Source: Peptococcaceae bacterium UBA2264
Lineage (GTDB): Bacteria; Bacillota; Desulfitobacteriia; Desulfitobacteriales; Desulfitobacteriaceae
Length of the DNA stretch: 11,374 nucleotides
Direction of reading: 5' to 3'
Assembly (NCBI GenBank): GCA_002347475.1
Contig: DDXI01000005.1
Coordinates: forward strand, 1-11,374
Shown here: positions 1 to 7,928 of the stretch, one piece after another
Position numbering within the stretch: the stretch's first letter is position 1
How the letters are laid out: every line of letters starts with the position of its first letter
Position numbers and translations under genes: made by a program
The notes under the pieces: generated by a model
Told to the model about the DNA's origin: nothing
The model's database searches: none
The model's input: the letters and a program-made list of their open reading frames with translations, nothing else

Positions 1-49
1 AGAGCTTTATGCAAAGCTAATGAAGTTAAGATGTAATTACAATTTATTT

Positions 50-511
50 TTATTCAATTTTTTGGGCTTTAATCAGCGCATTTTCCACTGCCTTGAGATA
101 TGCTTTCGAAGTGAGAGTTGCCCCACTGATGGTATCTATCTGCAGTGATTGAGCTTTAATTACACGGTCATAAAGTAAAGACTGATTCGCATTTTCTTTG
201 CCCGGGTCTGAAGAATTTAGTTGTTCAATGTCCGCAACCTTGCCTGAACTTACTGTAACCTGAACTTCATTAGCTCTCCATTTGTACATTCCGCCCTCAT
301 ATACTCCGATATAAACGCCATCCTTTAAATTATTGAAATCTGCCCCGTCAAGAGAAATATTTCTGGCTTCATTATGCTCCCTGGACAAATACGACCAGCC
401 TATGGCTCCTCCTATACCCAAAACGGCAACAATAATTATTAAAACGATTAACCATACTGACATTTTACCTTTCCCCTTTCTTTTCGTTTTCATCTCACTC
501 TTGCTTTCCAC
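50..511 (-). CDS. Membrane-anchored FMN-binding domain protein
   Basis: This is a 153-residue protein with a lysine-rich N-terminus, one membrane helix at about residues 18-40, and an FMN_bind-type domain from about residue 60 to the end. The motif DTISGAT (residues 126-132) matches the flavinylation signal D-x-x-S/T-G-A-T, in which ApbE attaches FMN to the last Thr (Thr132). The domain would lie outside the membrane and serve as a one-electron carrier, as in RnfG, NqrC and related small flavoproteins; its partner cannot be told from the window. The start is a GTG with AGGGAG eight bases upstream; the ATG six codons later has a weaker site. It begins 18 bases after the apbE stop, so the two are probably co-transcribed. 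Family assignment is confident; the electron-transfer partner is unknown. Confidence 0.9.
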   Translation of the reverse strand: MESKSEMKTKRKGKGKMSVWLIVLIIIVAVLGIGGAIGWSYLSREHNEARNISLDGADFNNLKDGVYIGVYEGGMYKWRANEVQVTVSSGKVADIEQLNSSDPGKENANQSLLYDRVIKAQSLQIDTISGATLTSKAYLKAVENALIKAQKIE

Positions 512-529
512 TCTGATCTCTCCCTTCGC

Positions 530-1258
530 TCAATTCAGTATGTTCATTTTTATACCATCACAAGTTTGAAAGCAGGCTTGAAGGCCTTGTGTAACGTAAA
601 CCTTTAAGTTAATGTCAATAAAAATGGCTTCAGTTCCAGGGAATGACTTTAAGAGTTCCAGGCCCGTCTTCATTCCGGTCGTAAACAATATTGTGGACAA
701 AGCATCTGCAGCCAAAGAACTCTCCGCGGCTACAGTTACGCTGATTAACTCTAATTCCGCAGGATATCCGGTTTGGGGATCCAGGATATGGTGATACCTT
801 TTTCCGTTACTTCCAATAAAGCAGCGCTGATAATCACCAGATGTAACTACTGATTTGTTGATCATCGAAATTACCCCAATCAAGTTATGATCCTGCCTTG
901 GATGCCGGATACCGATGCGCCAGGGAGAACCATCAGGCTTTGCTCCTATAGCGGCAACATTCCCTCCCAAATTTGTGAAGGCTGAAGTGACATTGTATGT
1001 CCTGCATATTTCTAAAATTTTATCCGCGATAAATCCTTTTCCTATACCTCCCAGATCAAGCGACTGTCCTGCCTTTTTTAAGCTGACTGCTTTTTTATCA
1101 GGCTCAAATACCAGATCATGATAGTTCACCAGAGAAAGAATCTGCCTTAATTTTGCTTCTTCCGGCGGCTTAACTGCCTCCCTGGAACTTCTCCACAAGT
1201 CCATCACGGGACCAACAGTAACATCAAAGCAGCCCTGACTGCATTGGGAGAACTCCAC
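530..1258 (-). CDS. apbE: ApbE-family FAD:protein FMN transferase, N-terminally truncated
   Basis: ApbE moves FMN from FAD onto a Thr of target proteins outside the membrane, and the likely target is the adjacent FMN-binding protein. Hallmarks visible in order are FDVTVGPVMDLW, LDLGGIGKGFIAD, NLGGN, HHILDPQTGYPA and AADALSTILFTTG. The 242 residues given here are short for a family of roughly 300 or more. Homology continues in frame upstream of the GTG (1258) to about 1350, through SRINKSAG, but no ATG or good ribosome binding site exists before the frame closes at 1418-1420. The export signal and the first strand of the domain are missing, and unrelated sequence lies there instead. It is either a pseudogene or expressed in a reduced form; I favour a 5' deletion. 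If it is dead, the neighbouring flavoprotein would need another ApbE. Confidence 0.85.
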   Translation of the reverse strand: MEFSQCSQGCFDVTVGPVMDLWRSSREAVKPPEEAKLRQILSLVNYHDLVFEPDKKAVSLKKAGQSLDLGGIGKGFIADKILEICRTYNVTSAFTNLGGNVAAIGAKPDGSPWRIGIRHPRQDHNLIGVISMINKSVVTSGDYQRCFIGSNGKRYHHILDPQTGYPAELELISVTVAAESSLAADALSTILFTTGMKTGLELLKSFPGTEAIFIDINLKVYVTQGLQACFQTCDGIKMNILN

Positions 1259-1530
1259 TGCCTGGGATAAGACCTCATAGGTTTCGCTGCCAATTACCTC
1301 GTCTTTAATACCTGCAGATTTGTTGATCCTGCTATAATTGTCCCCATTCCATATTTGGCAGACTGAGCGATCATGCTTTTGGTCAATTGCATCCCTGCCT
1401 TCTCTGCACTTCGCAGATTATTCTTTTTCGAACAATCCATCAGACCTTTCAGGATAAATTCCGCTGAATATTCTGGAACACGTGGAAAATACTGAAGTTC
1501 GACCTCTTCCTTTGGAGTTCACAGCACTTA

Positions 1531-1596
1531 AGCCAGGAAAAGCTCATCTTTTGAAGAACAGCAGTTATAAAATGTACCGGCAGCTATACCGATACA
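1531..1596 (-). pseudogene. TetR/AcrR helix-turn-helix remnant
   Basis: Between two stop codons the minus strand reads GIAAGTFYNCCSSKDELF, which matches the end of the TetR recognition helix and the following conserved turn (typical form GVSKGTFYHYFKSKEELF). After stops at 1528-1530 and 1519-1521, the same frame stays open as far as the region where apbE homology starts, with no recognisable similarity. About 180 bp upstream, at roughly 1777-1850, another short open stretch (ILKDLASEEGISSIPAKIV) resembles the first helices of a TetR protein. I read these as pieces of a dead regulator gene. The HTH match is clear by eye but short. Confidence 0.5.
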
Positions 1597-2114
1597 TTAT
1601 TGTTTAAAGATTTACATGCGTTTAGCTATCAGCCGCCCTAAATAATCAAAGAAATAGCCTGCCAATTTTTTTATTTAAGTCATCACCGCCCATTCATATC
1701 AATCAAATATCTATATTTCTCCCATAATATTCAATCTATATATGCCTGATAATAACTATTTCTAAAAACTATGCATTACTATTTTCGCTGGAATACTACT
1801 TATTCCTTCTTCTGATGCCAGATCTTTCAAGATTGTGAATTTTCTATCTATTCAATTTACCGACATTTATAGTTTGTCTGGCATTCCCCGGAACACCTCT
1901 CCCTCAAATAAAAAAGCCGCTGCTAATTTCTCAAGCAACGGCCCTGGCCGGCACGCCCTGACCAGGTGCTGCCTGGTATCTATTTGCCCTTGTTCCAATT
2001 GTCCCTTGTTTGCCCCCGTCCTGCTGCAGTTTATCTCTGACCTCAGACAGGCTTCTCAGCCTGAATCCTTTAAACTCCGGCAGTTCCTTGTCAAGGAGTC
2101 TCACCTATTTCGCA
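1597..2114. other. Gene-fragment region without an intact gene
   Basis: Apart from the terminator listed separately, I see only scraps. At 1612-1674 (minus) a 20-codon stretch between stops reads IKKLAGYFFDYLGRLIAKRM, which looks protein-like but is unassigned. At about 1777-1850 there is a possible TetR N-terminal piece. At 1931-2104 (minus) a frame starting with GTG encodes about 57 residues and stops inside a terminator loop; it lacks a ribosome binding site and I do not recognise it. The part from 1640 to 1860 is AT-rich, while 1880-2100 is clearly richer in GC, suggesting joined segments of different origin. Confidence 0.5.
1905..1942 (-). terminator. Intrinsic terminator, minus strand
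   Basis: On the minus strand GCCGTTGCT and AGCAGCGGC form a nine-base-pair stem with one G-U pair around a nine-base loop, followed at once by TTTTTT and further T-rich bases. There is no intact gene directly upstream, so it probably belonged to one of the decayed genes. Confidence 0.75.
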
Positions 2115-2312
2115 TTAACATCCGGCTGATGTAACCCGAAAATAGGCACCGTTAATCCCGGGCTCCTTTTCATCACCAGTTATGGCTCCCCAATAGGGTA
2201 TCCCTGCAAAAGCATCCCAATCTTGAAACGACCATCCAAATACCTTGCCATAAAACTTCTTGGCATGCTCAATGTCATTTACATGAATCTCGAAATGAAT
2301 TACTCTTCCTAT
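2115..2312 (-). pseudogene. VOC/glyoxalase-fold protein, N-terminal half only
   Basis: The frame encodes about 65 residues, with RVIHFEIHVND, AKKFYGKVFGW and EPGINGA, typical of the first half of glyoxalase/bleomycin-resistance (VOC) proteins, which are usually about twice as long. The strong site GGAGG lies six bases before an ATA where an ATG start would be expected, so the start itself appears mutated. The frame ends in TAA with no second half downstream. The function of the parent gene (a metal-dependent lyase or dioxygenase-like protein) cannot be narrowed. I read it as a decayed gene. Confidence 0.65.
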
Positions 2313-2368
2313 AATTTACCTCCTTGCTCTGATATTAAGCAGCAACAGGAATACCTCTTCTTGCTTTG

Positions 2369-3172
2369 TTAAATCCTGCTGTTTCTGTACGCATTATAGA
2401 AGCCTTCGATTGTATCCGCAGTGAAAATGACTACAAATATGACCTTTAGGGTTCTAAACAACATCTCTAGCGGATCTAATCCGATATTTCCCTTTTCTCT
2501 CATAAGCCCATCGATACTGGATGAGAAGTCTGCACTTACGATACCCATATCTCCAAGTATGGCAAATACCAATATCAGAGAAAGCCCATTGATGACGAGA
2601 TTTGCTGTCGCCATTCCGTAATTCCACTTTTTTAAAACCAGCTTGCTGGTAATGAACAAAAGTTGGAGTATAAGCAGCCCATTGACATACGGGAGATAGA
2701 CTCTAAAGGCTTCAACATTTATTAGAGAAATGAACCTGGTGATTCCGTCCGATACATAATATATACCCAGAAGATGCATATAACCGTTTATTAATATCAT
2801 GAAGATAATGGTAAAAATTACTCCAGCGATGATGCCTATCCTATTAAAATACTTTGGCAAGGTCTCAACCTCGTCAAGCTTATCAGCAGCAGATTCCTGC
2901 CTGATCTCCTCCAGAACCTTTTGCTTAGCTATTCTTTCCATTATGGCAAATACCAGGGTAATCGAGCCAAATACACCAATCGCTGCGTTGACAGTGGTTA
3001 TGAGTGTCGTACCTATGTACTGCCAAATATTTTTGTCATTTAAAATCCAATCTACCGTGTTGCCAATCAAGGCCCCAATAACAGCAATAGTCACTCCTAT
3101 TTTAAGCACTAGTGAATATGTCTCGAAAAGCTCCGGTCCTATCAGATATCTTTTTTTGTCAGTAAATTTCAT
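2369..3172 (-). CDS. Polytopic membrane protein of unknown function
   Basis: The protein has 267 residues from the chosen ATG, whose codon is nine bases after GAGGGG; upstream in-frame GTG and ATG codons have no proper site. Hydrophobic segments lie near residues 18-38, 55-78, 110-135, 158-178 and 186-206, with a last moderately hydrophobic one near 240-258. A charged stretch, EEIRQESAADKLDEVETL, forms a cytoplasmic or external loop between the second and third. I see no catalytic motif or known transporter signature, and do not recognise the family. The start overlaps the stop of an open upstream frame by ATGA, suggesting translational coupling. A promoter, a 17-codon ORF and a terminator lie 230-380 bases upstream and may control it. 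Confidence 0.8.
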   Translation of the reverse strand: MKFTDKKRYLIGPELFETYSLVLKIGVTIAVIGALIGNTVDWILNDKNIWQYIGTTLITTVNAAIGVFGSITLVFAIMERIAKQKVLEEIRQESAADKLDEVETLPKYFNRIGIIAGVIFTIIFMILINGYMHLLGIYYVSDGITRFISLINVEAFRVYLPYVNGLLILQLLFITSKLVLKKWNYGMATANLVINGLSLILVFAILGDMGIVSADFSSSIDGLMREKGNIGLDPLEMLFRTLKVIFVVIFTADTIEGFYNAYRNSRI

Positions 3173-3403
3173 ATACAGCATCCCCTCACCCACAAAGCAC
3201 GCTTTTCATTGCCCATAGAAGATAATTCATTCAGTAAAATTGCTATTGTATACGTATTTAGGTTATCCGCAAACTCCCTCTTGTGCAGTGTTCCAATCGT
3301 AATGACTCGTTAAGCATCTCTGCCGTTAATTGAGGATTGACCCTTTTCTGTCCGCAAGAGGCTAAGGGCCAACACCACTATATCCTGGAGGTATCAAAGA
3401 ATC

Positions 3404-3428
3404 AAAAAACCGCCCTGTGCGGCCGGTT
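3404..3428 (-). terminator. Intrinsic terminator or attenuator, minus strand
   Basis: AACCGGCC and GGGCGGTT pair (one mismatch) around GCACA, and the stem runs into TTTTTT. It stands between a promoter (3527-3556) and the membrane-protein gene, so it could act as an attenuator as well as end any transcript from the methyltransferase gene. Confidence 0.7.
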
Positions 3429-3526
3429 ACGCTATTAGCTCATAACGGGAACAAGCGTCCAAATGCATCCCCGCATTCATCGCTCCCTTTTAGTAAATAT
3501 CATGTTGGTAATACTAACCTAATTTA

Positions 3527-3556
3527 ATTATATATCCCTGATGAATGCAATTGCAA
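3527..3556 (-). promoter_or_regulatory. Sigma-A-type promoter upstream of attenuator-like leader
   Basis: TTGCAA (3551-3556) and TATAAT (3527-3532) are separated by 18 bases on the minus strand. The expected start of transcription is near 3520, about 90 bases before the terminator. Confidence 0.5.
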
Positions 3557-3657
3557 TGATTAATTTTGCATCTTCTCATCGCTCATTCGGCGTTTATTCG
3601 TCCAATGTGCTTTTCAAGCTTTGACGGAAGATATTAATTTTATAAAGGTAGAATAAT

Positions 3658-4449
3658 TTACTTCCTTCCAATATAAATTCCATAACCAAAATATTTTAAC
3701 AGAGCAAAAATGTTCCAAGGCATACTTAATGTTTTCCTGGCCCATTTCCTGCATTCCGGGCTTTTGAATAGCAATGAGAAGAATCCATACCATGCTCCAG
3801 AGTACTCCTTAAAATCCAGCTCCCTTATTTCATTGCCCCACTGTTCCAGAATACGGACCTTGTAAGTTCTCACTATAATATCTTTCAATCCCGGTTTTTC
3901 CCATATTTCTTGCCAGCCATTTGGAGTGAGAAAAACAGCTCCGAGAACATCAGAAATATACTGAATTAATCTTGCCGGTGGTTTCCTGATCCAGGTACAT
4001 TCATTAAATCCGATATATCCCTCAGTCTTCGTCACTCGTATAAATTCTTTTAAAGCACGTGGCTTATCTTCGACAAATGCCAGTACGGACTCCCCGATTA
4101 CGGCATCGAAAGAGGACTCTTCAAAGGGCAGATCTTGCGCGTCTCCGATTCTGAACTCAACCTTGTCCTCCAGACCTGCTTTTTCAGCTCTCTTCCTTGC
4201 CTGTTCCACCATCTTTTCAGAGATATCAACTCCTGTCACTCTGCAACCGTACTTCTTCGCAAGATGGCAGGCGGTTTTTCCAAGACCGCAGCCAATATCT
4301 AAAACATATCTATCTTTATCTATGTGGCATGATTCAGCCAGCTCTTCTGTGGCCTTAACCCCGCCCATATGTTTAGTCATTCCCATAACAGCTTGAAATT
4401 CAAAGTAACTATCAGATATCTTTTTCTCTGACTCATATTCGTTCTTCAT
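3658..4449 (-). CDS. Class I SAM-dependent methyltransferase
   Basis: This is a 263-residue protein with the UbiE/Methyltransf_11-type fold. It shows motif I VLDIGCGLG (residues 49-57), the acidic residue of the second strand in GVDIS (Asp75) that contacts the SAM ribose, GDAQDLPF (102-109), and DAVIGE (115-120). The C-terminal third carries aromatic and basic segments that could bind a hydrophobic or membrane-linked substrate, but nothing fixes the substrate. I chose the ATG at 4449 because GGTGAT, a perfect anti-SD match, sits four bases before it; the in-frame GTG pair 9-12 bases upstream has no site. Its own promoter lies at 4488-4517. No neighbour suggests a pathway. Confidence 0.85.
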   Translation of the reverse strand: MKNEYESEKKISDSYFEFQAVMGMTKHMGGVKATEELAESCHIDKDRYVLDIGCGLGKTACHLAKKYGCRVTGVDISEKMVEQARKRAEKAGLEDKVEFRIGDAQDLPFEESSFDAVIGESVLAFVEDKPRALKEFIRVTKTEGYIGFNECTWIRKPPARLIQYISDVLGAVFLTPNGWQEIWEKPGLKDIIVRTYKVRILEQWGNEIRELDFKEYSGAWYGFFSLLFKSPECRKWARKTLSMPWNIFALLKYFGYGIYIGRK

Positions 4450-4487
4450 CTTTATCACCACACTATATTCTTTATCCTGTTTACTGC

Positions 4488-4517
4488 ATTATACCGAATG
4501 TGGTACATATTAAGCAA
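4488..4517 (-). promoter_or_regulatory. Sigma-A-type promoter of the methyltransferase gene
   Basis: TTGCTT (4512-4517) and a perfect TATAAT (4488-4493) are separated by 18 bases on the minus strand, about 40 bases before the methyltransferase start. Confidence 0.6.
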
Positions 4518-4613
4518 AAGAACTCCTTATTTACTGTATTGCCAGCTTCATTCATGCACTTGTTTTCGGCAAAGAACAGAGAAAAAAACTGCCAGGGTAC
4601 ACGGATCATATTA

Positions 4614-4919
4614 TTAAAACACGTTATCGCTTGCTTCCGTCAGTTTGGTAAAAGTTGCATAAAAAAACCAGACATTCAGACGGTGATTATAATATAGATC
4701 AAGTATTTCGTCCTCAACTTCGCATTTGAAGACAACACCTGCTTTGCCCGTCCAGGTTTCAAATGGTTTAGACTCCAGAATGCTGCTGATTTCACGGCAA
4801 GATCCATCGGGCCAAGTAATGGTTCTGGGAGTAAGTTTACCGTCAAAACCAAAGTCAGCATTACATTTAACAATCATTTCTTGCTTCATGACTAACCCCA
4901 TTTCCAGAGAATCATTCAT
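4614..4919 (-). CDS. Small conserved-looking protein of unknown function
   Basis: The frame encodes 101 residues, soluble, with no membrane segment or signal. It looks like a compact beta-rich domain: alternating hydrophobic residues plus TPRTITWPDGS, FETWTGKAGVVFKCEVED and LDLYYNHRLNVWFFY. The WPDG turn and closing aromatic strand suggest a single small barrel or sheet. I do not recognise a family. The start is uncertain: the first ATG follows GGGGGG by ten bases, and ATGs at residues 7, 11 and 15 are also possible, the one at 11 having GGGG six bases upstream. It stands alone, with gaps to nrdG and to the methyltransferase gene. Confidence 0.65.
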   Translation of the reverse strand: MNDSLEMGLVMKQEMIVKCNADFGFDGKLTPRTITWPDGSCREISSILESKPFETWTGKAGVVFKCEVEDEILDLYYNHRLNVWFFYATFTKLTEASDNVF

Positions 4920-5096
4920 ATTTTAACTGCCCCCCGCGCCTATTCAATAGCATCTTTTCCTGTGGAGGAAAATTGTTTGAGCCCCATATTAATTTAATTA
5001 GTTTTAAAGTGATTTATCGCCGGATAAAGGAATCCAAGCATAAGGCATGGGAAAATACTCCCATTGATGCCAAAAAATAGTTTTAAATTTGCTTAA

Positions 5097-5783
5097 TCAT
5101 ATAAGTACGTTAGGCTGTCTCCCTTTGATTACCATTTTTAAAGCATTAACATGTTCCTGAGTATACGCCGTTTCCAATATCCTATTCTGATCTTCAGGCA
5201 AATATCTTTCCGGAACCCGATATCGGTTCAAAACATAGCGGGGAACAACCGGAAGCTCTTTGGCCATACACAGGAGGTCTTCTTCGTTTAATTGTGGAAT
5301 CACCGTCGTTCTGACCTCAAAGCCAGCCTGATGTTCCAGCAGGAGTCCGATTGTTTTCAGTACAGGCCCCGCACTGGCGCTATTTCCACATATTTCCGGA
5401 TACCTTGCGGCCGGCGCTTTATAATCAACTGCAAAATAATCACACAAACCGGTCTGCAAAAGCTGCGCAATAACAAAAGGAGAAGAACCGTTGGTATCAA
5501 GCTTAATTTTGTAATCCAGTTCTTTTATTTCTCTCAGGTAAGATATCAGACCTGTCTGCAAAGTTGGCTCACCGCCAGTGATAACAATGCCGTCAAGCAG
5601 TCCTGTTCGCTTAATCAGGAAATCCTTTATCTCCTTTAAATTTATTATATTGTGCGCACCTTCCAGCAGAAAACGATTGTGGCAGAAAAAGCAATTAAAG
5701 TTACAGCCCGGTACAAACAACACAGCTGCAACTTGGCCCGGATAATCAACCAGGGAACTCTTAACCATTCCTGAAATGATCAT
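5097..5783 (-). CDS. nrdG: Anaerobic ribonucleotide reductase activating protein (radical SAM)
   Basis: NrdG uses a 4Fe-4S cluster and S-adenosylmethionine to make the glycyl radical on NrdD. The 228-residue protein has the cluster motif Cys27-x3-Cys31-x2-Cys34 (CNFNCFFC), the SAM-contacting TGGEP near residues 69-73, and LDTNG near residues 95-99. Length is normal for the subgroup that also carries the SLVDYPG N-terminus. Its ATG overlaps the NrdD stop by four bases (ATGA), so it is translationally coupled and under the same promoter and riboswitch. No clear terminator follows it. Confidence 0.93.
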   Translation of the reverse strand: MIISGMVKSSLVDYPGQVAAVLFVPGCNFNCFFCHNRFLLEGAHNIINLKEIKDFLIKRTGLLDGIVITGGEPTLQTGLISYLREIKELDYKIKLDTNGSSPFVIAQLLQTGLCDYFAVDYKAPAARYPEICGNSASAGPVLKTIGLLLEHQAGFEVRTTVIPQLNEEDLLCMAKELPVVPRYVLNRYRVPERYLPEDQNRILETAYTQEHVNALKMVIKGRQPNVLI

Positions 5784-7882
5784 ACAACCTTTCCCTGATC
5801 CTTAATCACATACTTTTTACGCTCGTCATATTCTGCGCGCTTTCCCTTGTTAAAATTCTGAACAGGACGTAAATAACCCACGACACGGCTCCACACCTCA
5901 CTCGGCGCTCCACATTCAGGACAATTAAAATGTTCACCGGAAATATAGCCATGATTATTGCATACAGAAAATACCGGAGTTAACGAGATATAGGGAAGCT
6001 TATAGTTTGTAAATATCTTTTTAATCAGATTCTTTGCGGTACCAATGTCTTTAATTTCTTCGCCTAAGTAGAGATGCAGAACTGTGCCACCGGTATAAAG
6101 TGTTTGCAATTCATCCTGCAATTCCATCGTTTCAAAGATATCATCTGTAAAGCCTACAGGCAGTTGCGTGGAATTTGTATAATAGGGCACAGTGTCCCCG
6201 GATGTAATAATATTTTTATACCGTTCCTTGTCTTGTTTGGCCATACGATAGCTGGTTCCCTCCGCCGGCGTCGCTTCGAGATTGTAATAATGGCCTGTTT
6301 CATCCTGAATACTCTTAATGACATCGCGCATATAGCTCAACGTCCGCAGCGCGAATCCCTGTCCCTCTTTGGTAGTAAGATCAACGTCGTACCCCAGCAA
6401 ATTCTGACACGCTTCGTTCATGCCAAGCAAACCGATTGTATTAAAATGATTAAACCAGTAATAACCCGTTCTTAATTTGACATCTTTCAGGTAGTTTTCC
6501 GAATACGGATACAAACCTTTGGCTGTTTGATCCTCGATGACTTTTCTTTTAATCTCCAGGCTGTTTCGCGCGATGTTCATCTGCTGCCACAATCTGATAC
6601 AGAATTCCGATTCACTTTTGGAAAGATAGGCAATCCTGGGCAGATTGATCGTAACCACCCCGATAGAACCAGTTAGCGGGTTGGAACCAAACAAACCGCC
6701 GCCTCTTTTTCGCAGTTCAGCAGTGTCCAGCCTCAGGCGGCAGCACATTGAAAGCGCATCCTCAGGAGACAGGTCGGAATTGATATAGTTTGTAAAATAG
6801 GGTATCCCATATTTACAGGTGATTTCCATGAACTTTTCGGCGACAGGGCTGTTCCAGTCAAAATTTTTTGTGATATTGATTGTCGGTATCGGGAAGGTAA
6901 AGACTCTTCCTTTGGAATCCCCCTCCATCATGACATCACAATAAGCCAGGTTAAACAGATCCATTTCTTTTTGAAAATCGCCATAGGTATCCGTCATCGC
7001 TTGACCGCCGATAATCACACTTTGGTCTTTTAATGTTTGCGGGGGTACAATATCAAAGGTTAAATTGGAAAAAGGGCATTGGAACCCAACCCGGGTGGGC
7101 ACGTTCAAGTTAAACACAAATTCCTGCAGGGCTTGTTTTACCGTACGATAATCCAAATTATCGTAACGGATAAACGGAGCACAATAGGTATCGAAAGATG
7201 ACCAGGCTTGAGCACCGGCACTTTCCCCCTGGGTTGTAAAGGTAGAATTTACGATTTGCCCTAAAAACGAACGCAAATGTTTCGGCGGTTTGGATTCTAC
7301 CTTGCCGGGAACACCGCCAAATCCACACATGAGAATCTGGCGGAGATCCCAACCGGCACAGTAGGAGCCAAAAAAGCCCAGGTCATGAATATGCAGGTCC
7401 CCTGACAGGTGGGCATTGCGGATCTCCTCGGAATAAATCTCATGCAGCCAATAATTTTTAGTAAAAGCCTCGCGTACATAATTATTCAGACCGTTAATGG
7501 ATTTTTGCGTATTTGCGTTTTCATTGATTTGCCAATCGCGGTCATTCAGATATTCTGTAAACATATTTATGGTTGCGCAGATCAAAGCATTCGATTCACG
7601 CGCAGCGCGTCTTTTTTCCCGGTATAGAATATAAGCCTTGGCGGTCTTGGCATGCCCGGCTTCAATCAAAACTTTTTCTACAATATCCTGTATGCCTTCC
7701 ACATCAGCAATACCGTTGCGATAGCGCTGACTTGCAATTTTTATGACTTCGTCTCCCAGTTTTTCCGAGGTTTCAAAATCGTTGCCGCCAACAGCTGTTG
7801 CCGCTTTAAATATGGCAAGCACGATTTTCTCTTTTTTAAAAGGCACTGAAGACTGATCCCTTTTAATGATTTGCTGAAGCAT
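5780..7882 (-). CDS. nrdD: Anaerobic (class III) ribonucleoside-triphosphate reductase
   Basis: NrdD reduces ribonucleotides to deoxyribonucleotides in the absence of oxygen with a glycyl radical. From the chosen ATG it has 700 residues. An ATP-cone allosteric domain fills about the first 90 residues (VPFKKEKIVLAIFKA onward). The barrel follows, with NVPTRVGFQCPFSN and SMCCRLRLD, each carrying a candidate active-site Cys, and GSIGVVTINLP. Near the end lie a zinc site CNNH plus CPEC and the radical loop RVVGYLRP, with Gly near residue 669. I prefer the ATG at 7882, ten bases after GGGAGG, over the one at 7900, which has only a weak site. The gene is intact, has no intein, and is controlled by a cobalamin riboswitch and probable NrdR boxes. 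Confidence 0.95.
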   Translation of the reverse strand: MLQQIIKRDQSSVPFKKEKIVLAIFKAATAVGGNDFETSEKLGDEVIKIASQRYRNGIADVEGIQDIVEKVLIEAGHAKTAKAYILYREKRRAARESNALICATINMFTEYLNDRDWQINENANTQKSINGLNNYVREAFTKNYWLHEIYSEEIRNAHLSGDLHIHDLGFFGSYCAGWDLRQILMCGFGGVPGKVESKPPKHLRSFLGQIVNSTFTTQGESAGAQAWSSFDTYCAPFIRYDNLDYRTVKQALQEFVFNLNVPTRVGFQCPFSNLTFDIVPPQTLKDQSVIIGGQAMTDTYGDFQKEMDLFNLAYCDVMMEGDSKGRVFTFPIPTINITKNFDWNSPVAEKFMEITCKYGIPYFTNYINSDLSPEDALSMCCRLRLDTAELRKRGGGLFGSNPLTGSIGVVTINLPRIAYLSKSESEFCIRLWQQMNIARNSLEIKRKVIEDQTAKGLYPYSENYLKDVKLRTGYYWFNHFNTIGLLGMNEACQNLLGYDVDLTTKEGQGFALRTLSYMRDVIKSIQDETGHYYNLEATPAEGTSYRMAKQDKERYKNIITSGDTVPYYTNSTQLPVGFTDDIFETMELQDELQTLYTGGTVLHLYLGEEIKDIGTAKNLIKKIFTNYKLPYISLTPVFSVCNNHGYISGEHFNCPECGAPSEVWSRVVGYLRPVQNFNKGKRAEYDERKKYVIKDQGKVV

Positions 7883-7928
7883 TGAACCTAACCCTCCCAT
7901 CTTTATCTGTAAACTGCTTATGCCTGGG

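Larger units (their letters stand above)
3173..3657 (-). other. Leader region of the membrane-protein gene
   Basis: This stretch holds no clear gene. In minus-strand order it carries a promoter (3527-3556), a 17-codon ORF ending just before a terminator (3404-3428), and then about 230 bases. The last 46 codons of those (3172-3309) are free of stops and end in a TGA that overlaps the ATG of the membrane protein. That frame has only an internal ATG (MGNEK), and I do not recognise it. It may be a small coupled gene or the end of a decayed one. Confidence 0.45.

Noticed and set aside
1597..1776. Mobile element (MITE) inside the TetR remnant
   Set aside because: I found no terminal inverted repeats or target-site duplication at the borders.
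1835..2134. 99-residue plus-strand open frame
   Set aside because: It has no ribosome binding site, an unlikely composition, and overlaps a minus-strand terminator and the end of the VOC fragment.
4565..4613. Terminator after the small 101-residue protein
   Set aside because: A run of seven T is present on the minus strand, but I found no stem of useful length just before it.
5044..5071. Hairpin after nrdG as its terminator
   Set aside because: GGCATC...GATGCC-like arms exist, but on the minus strand the T run lies before the stem rather than after it, so it is not a standard intrinsic terminator.
5780..7882. Intein or programmed frameshift in nrdD
   Set aside because: The reading frame is continuous and of normal length, with all expected motifs in order.
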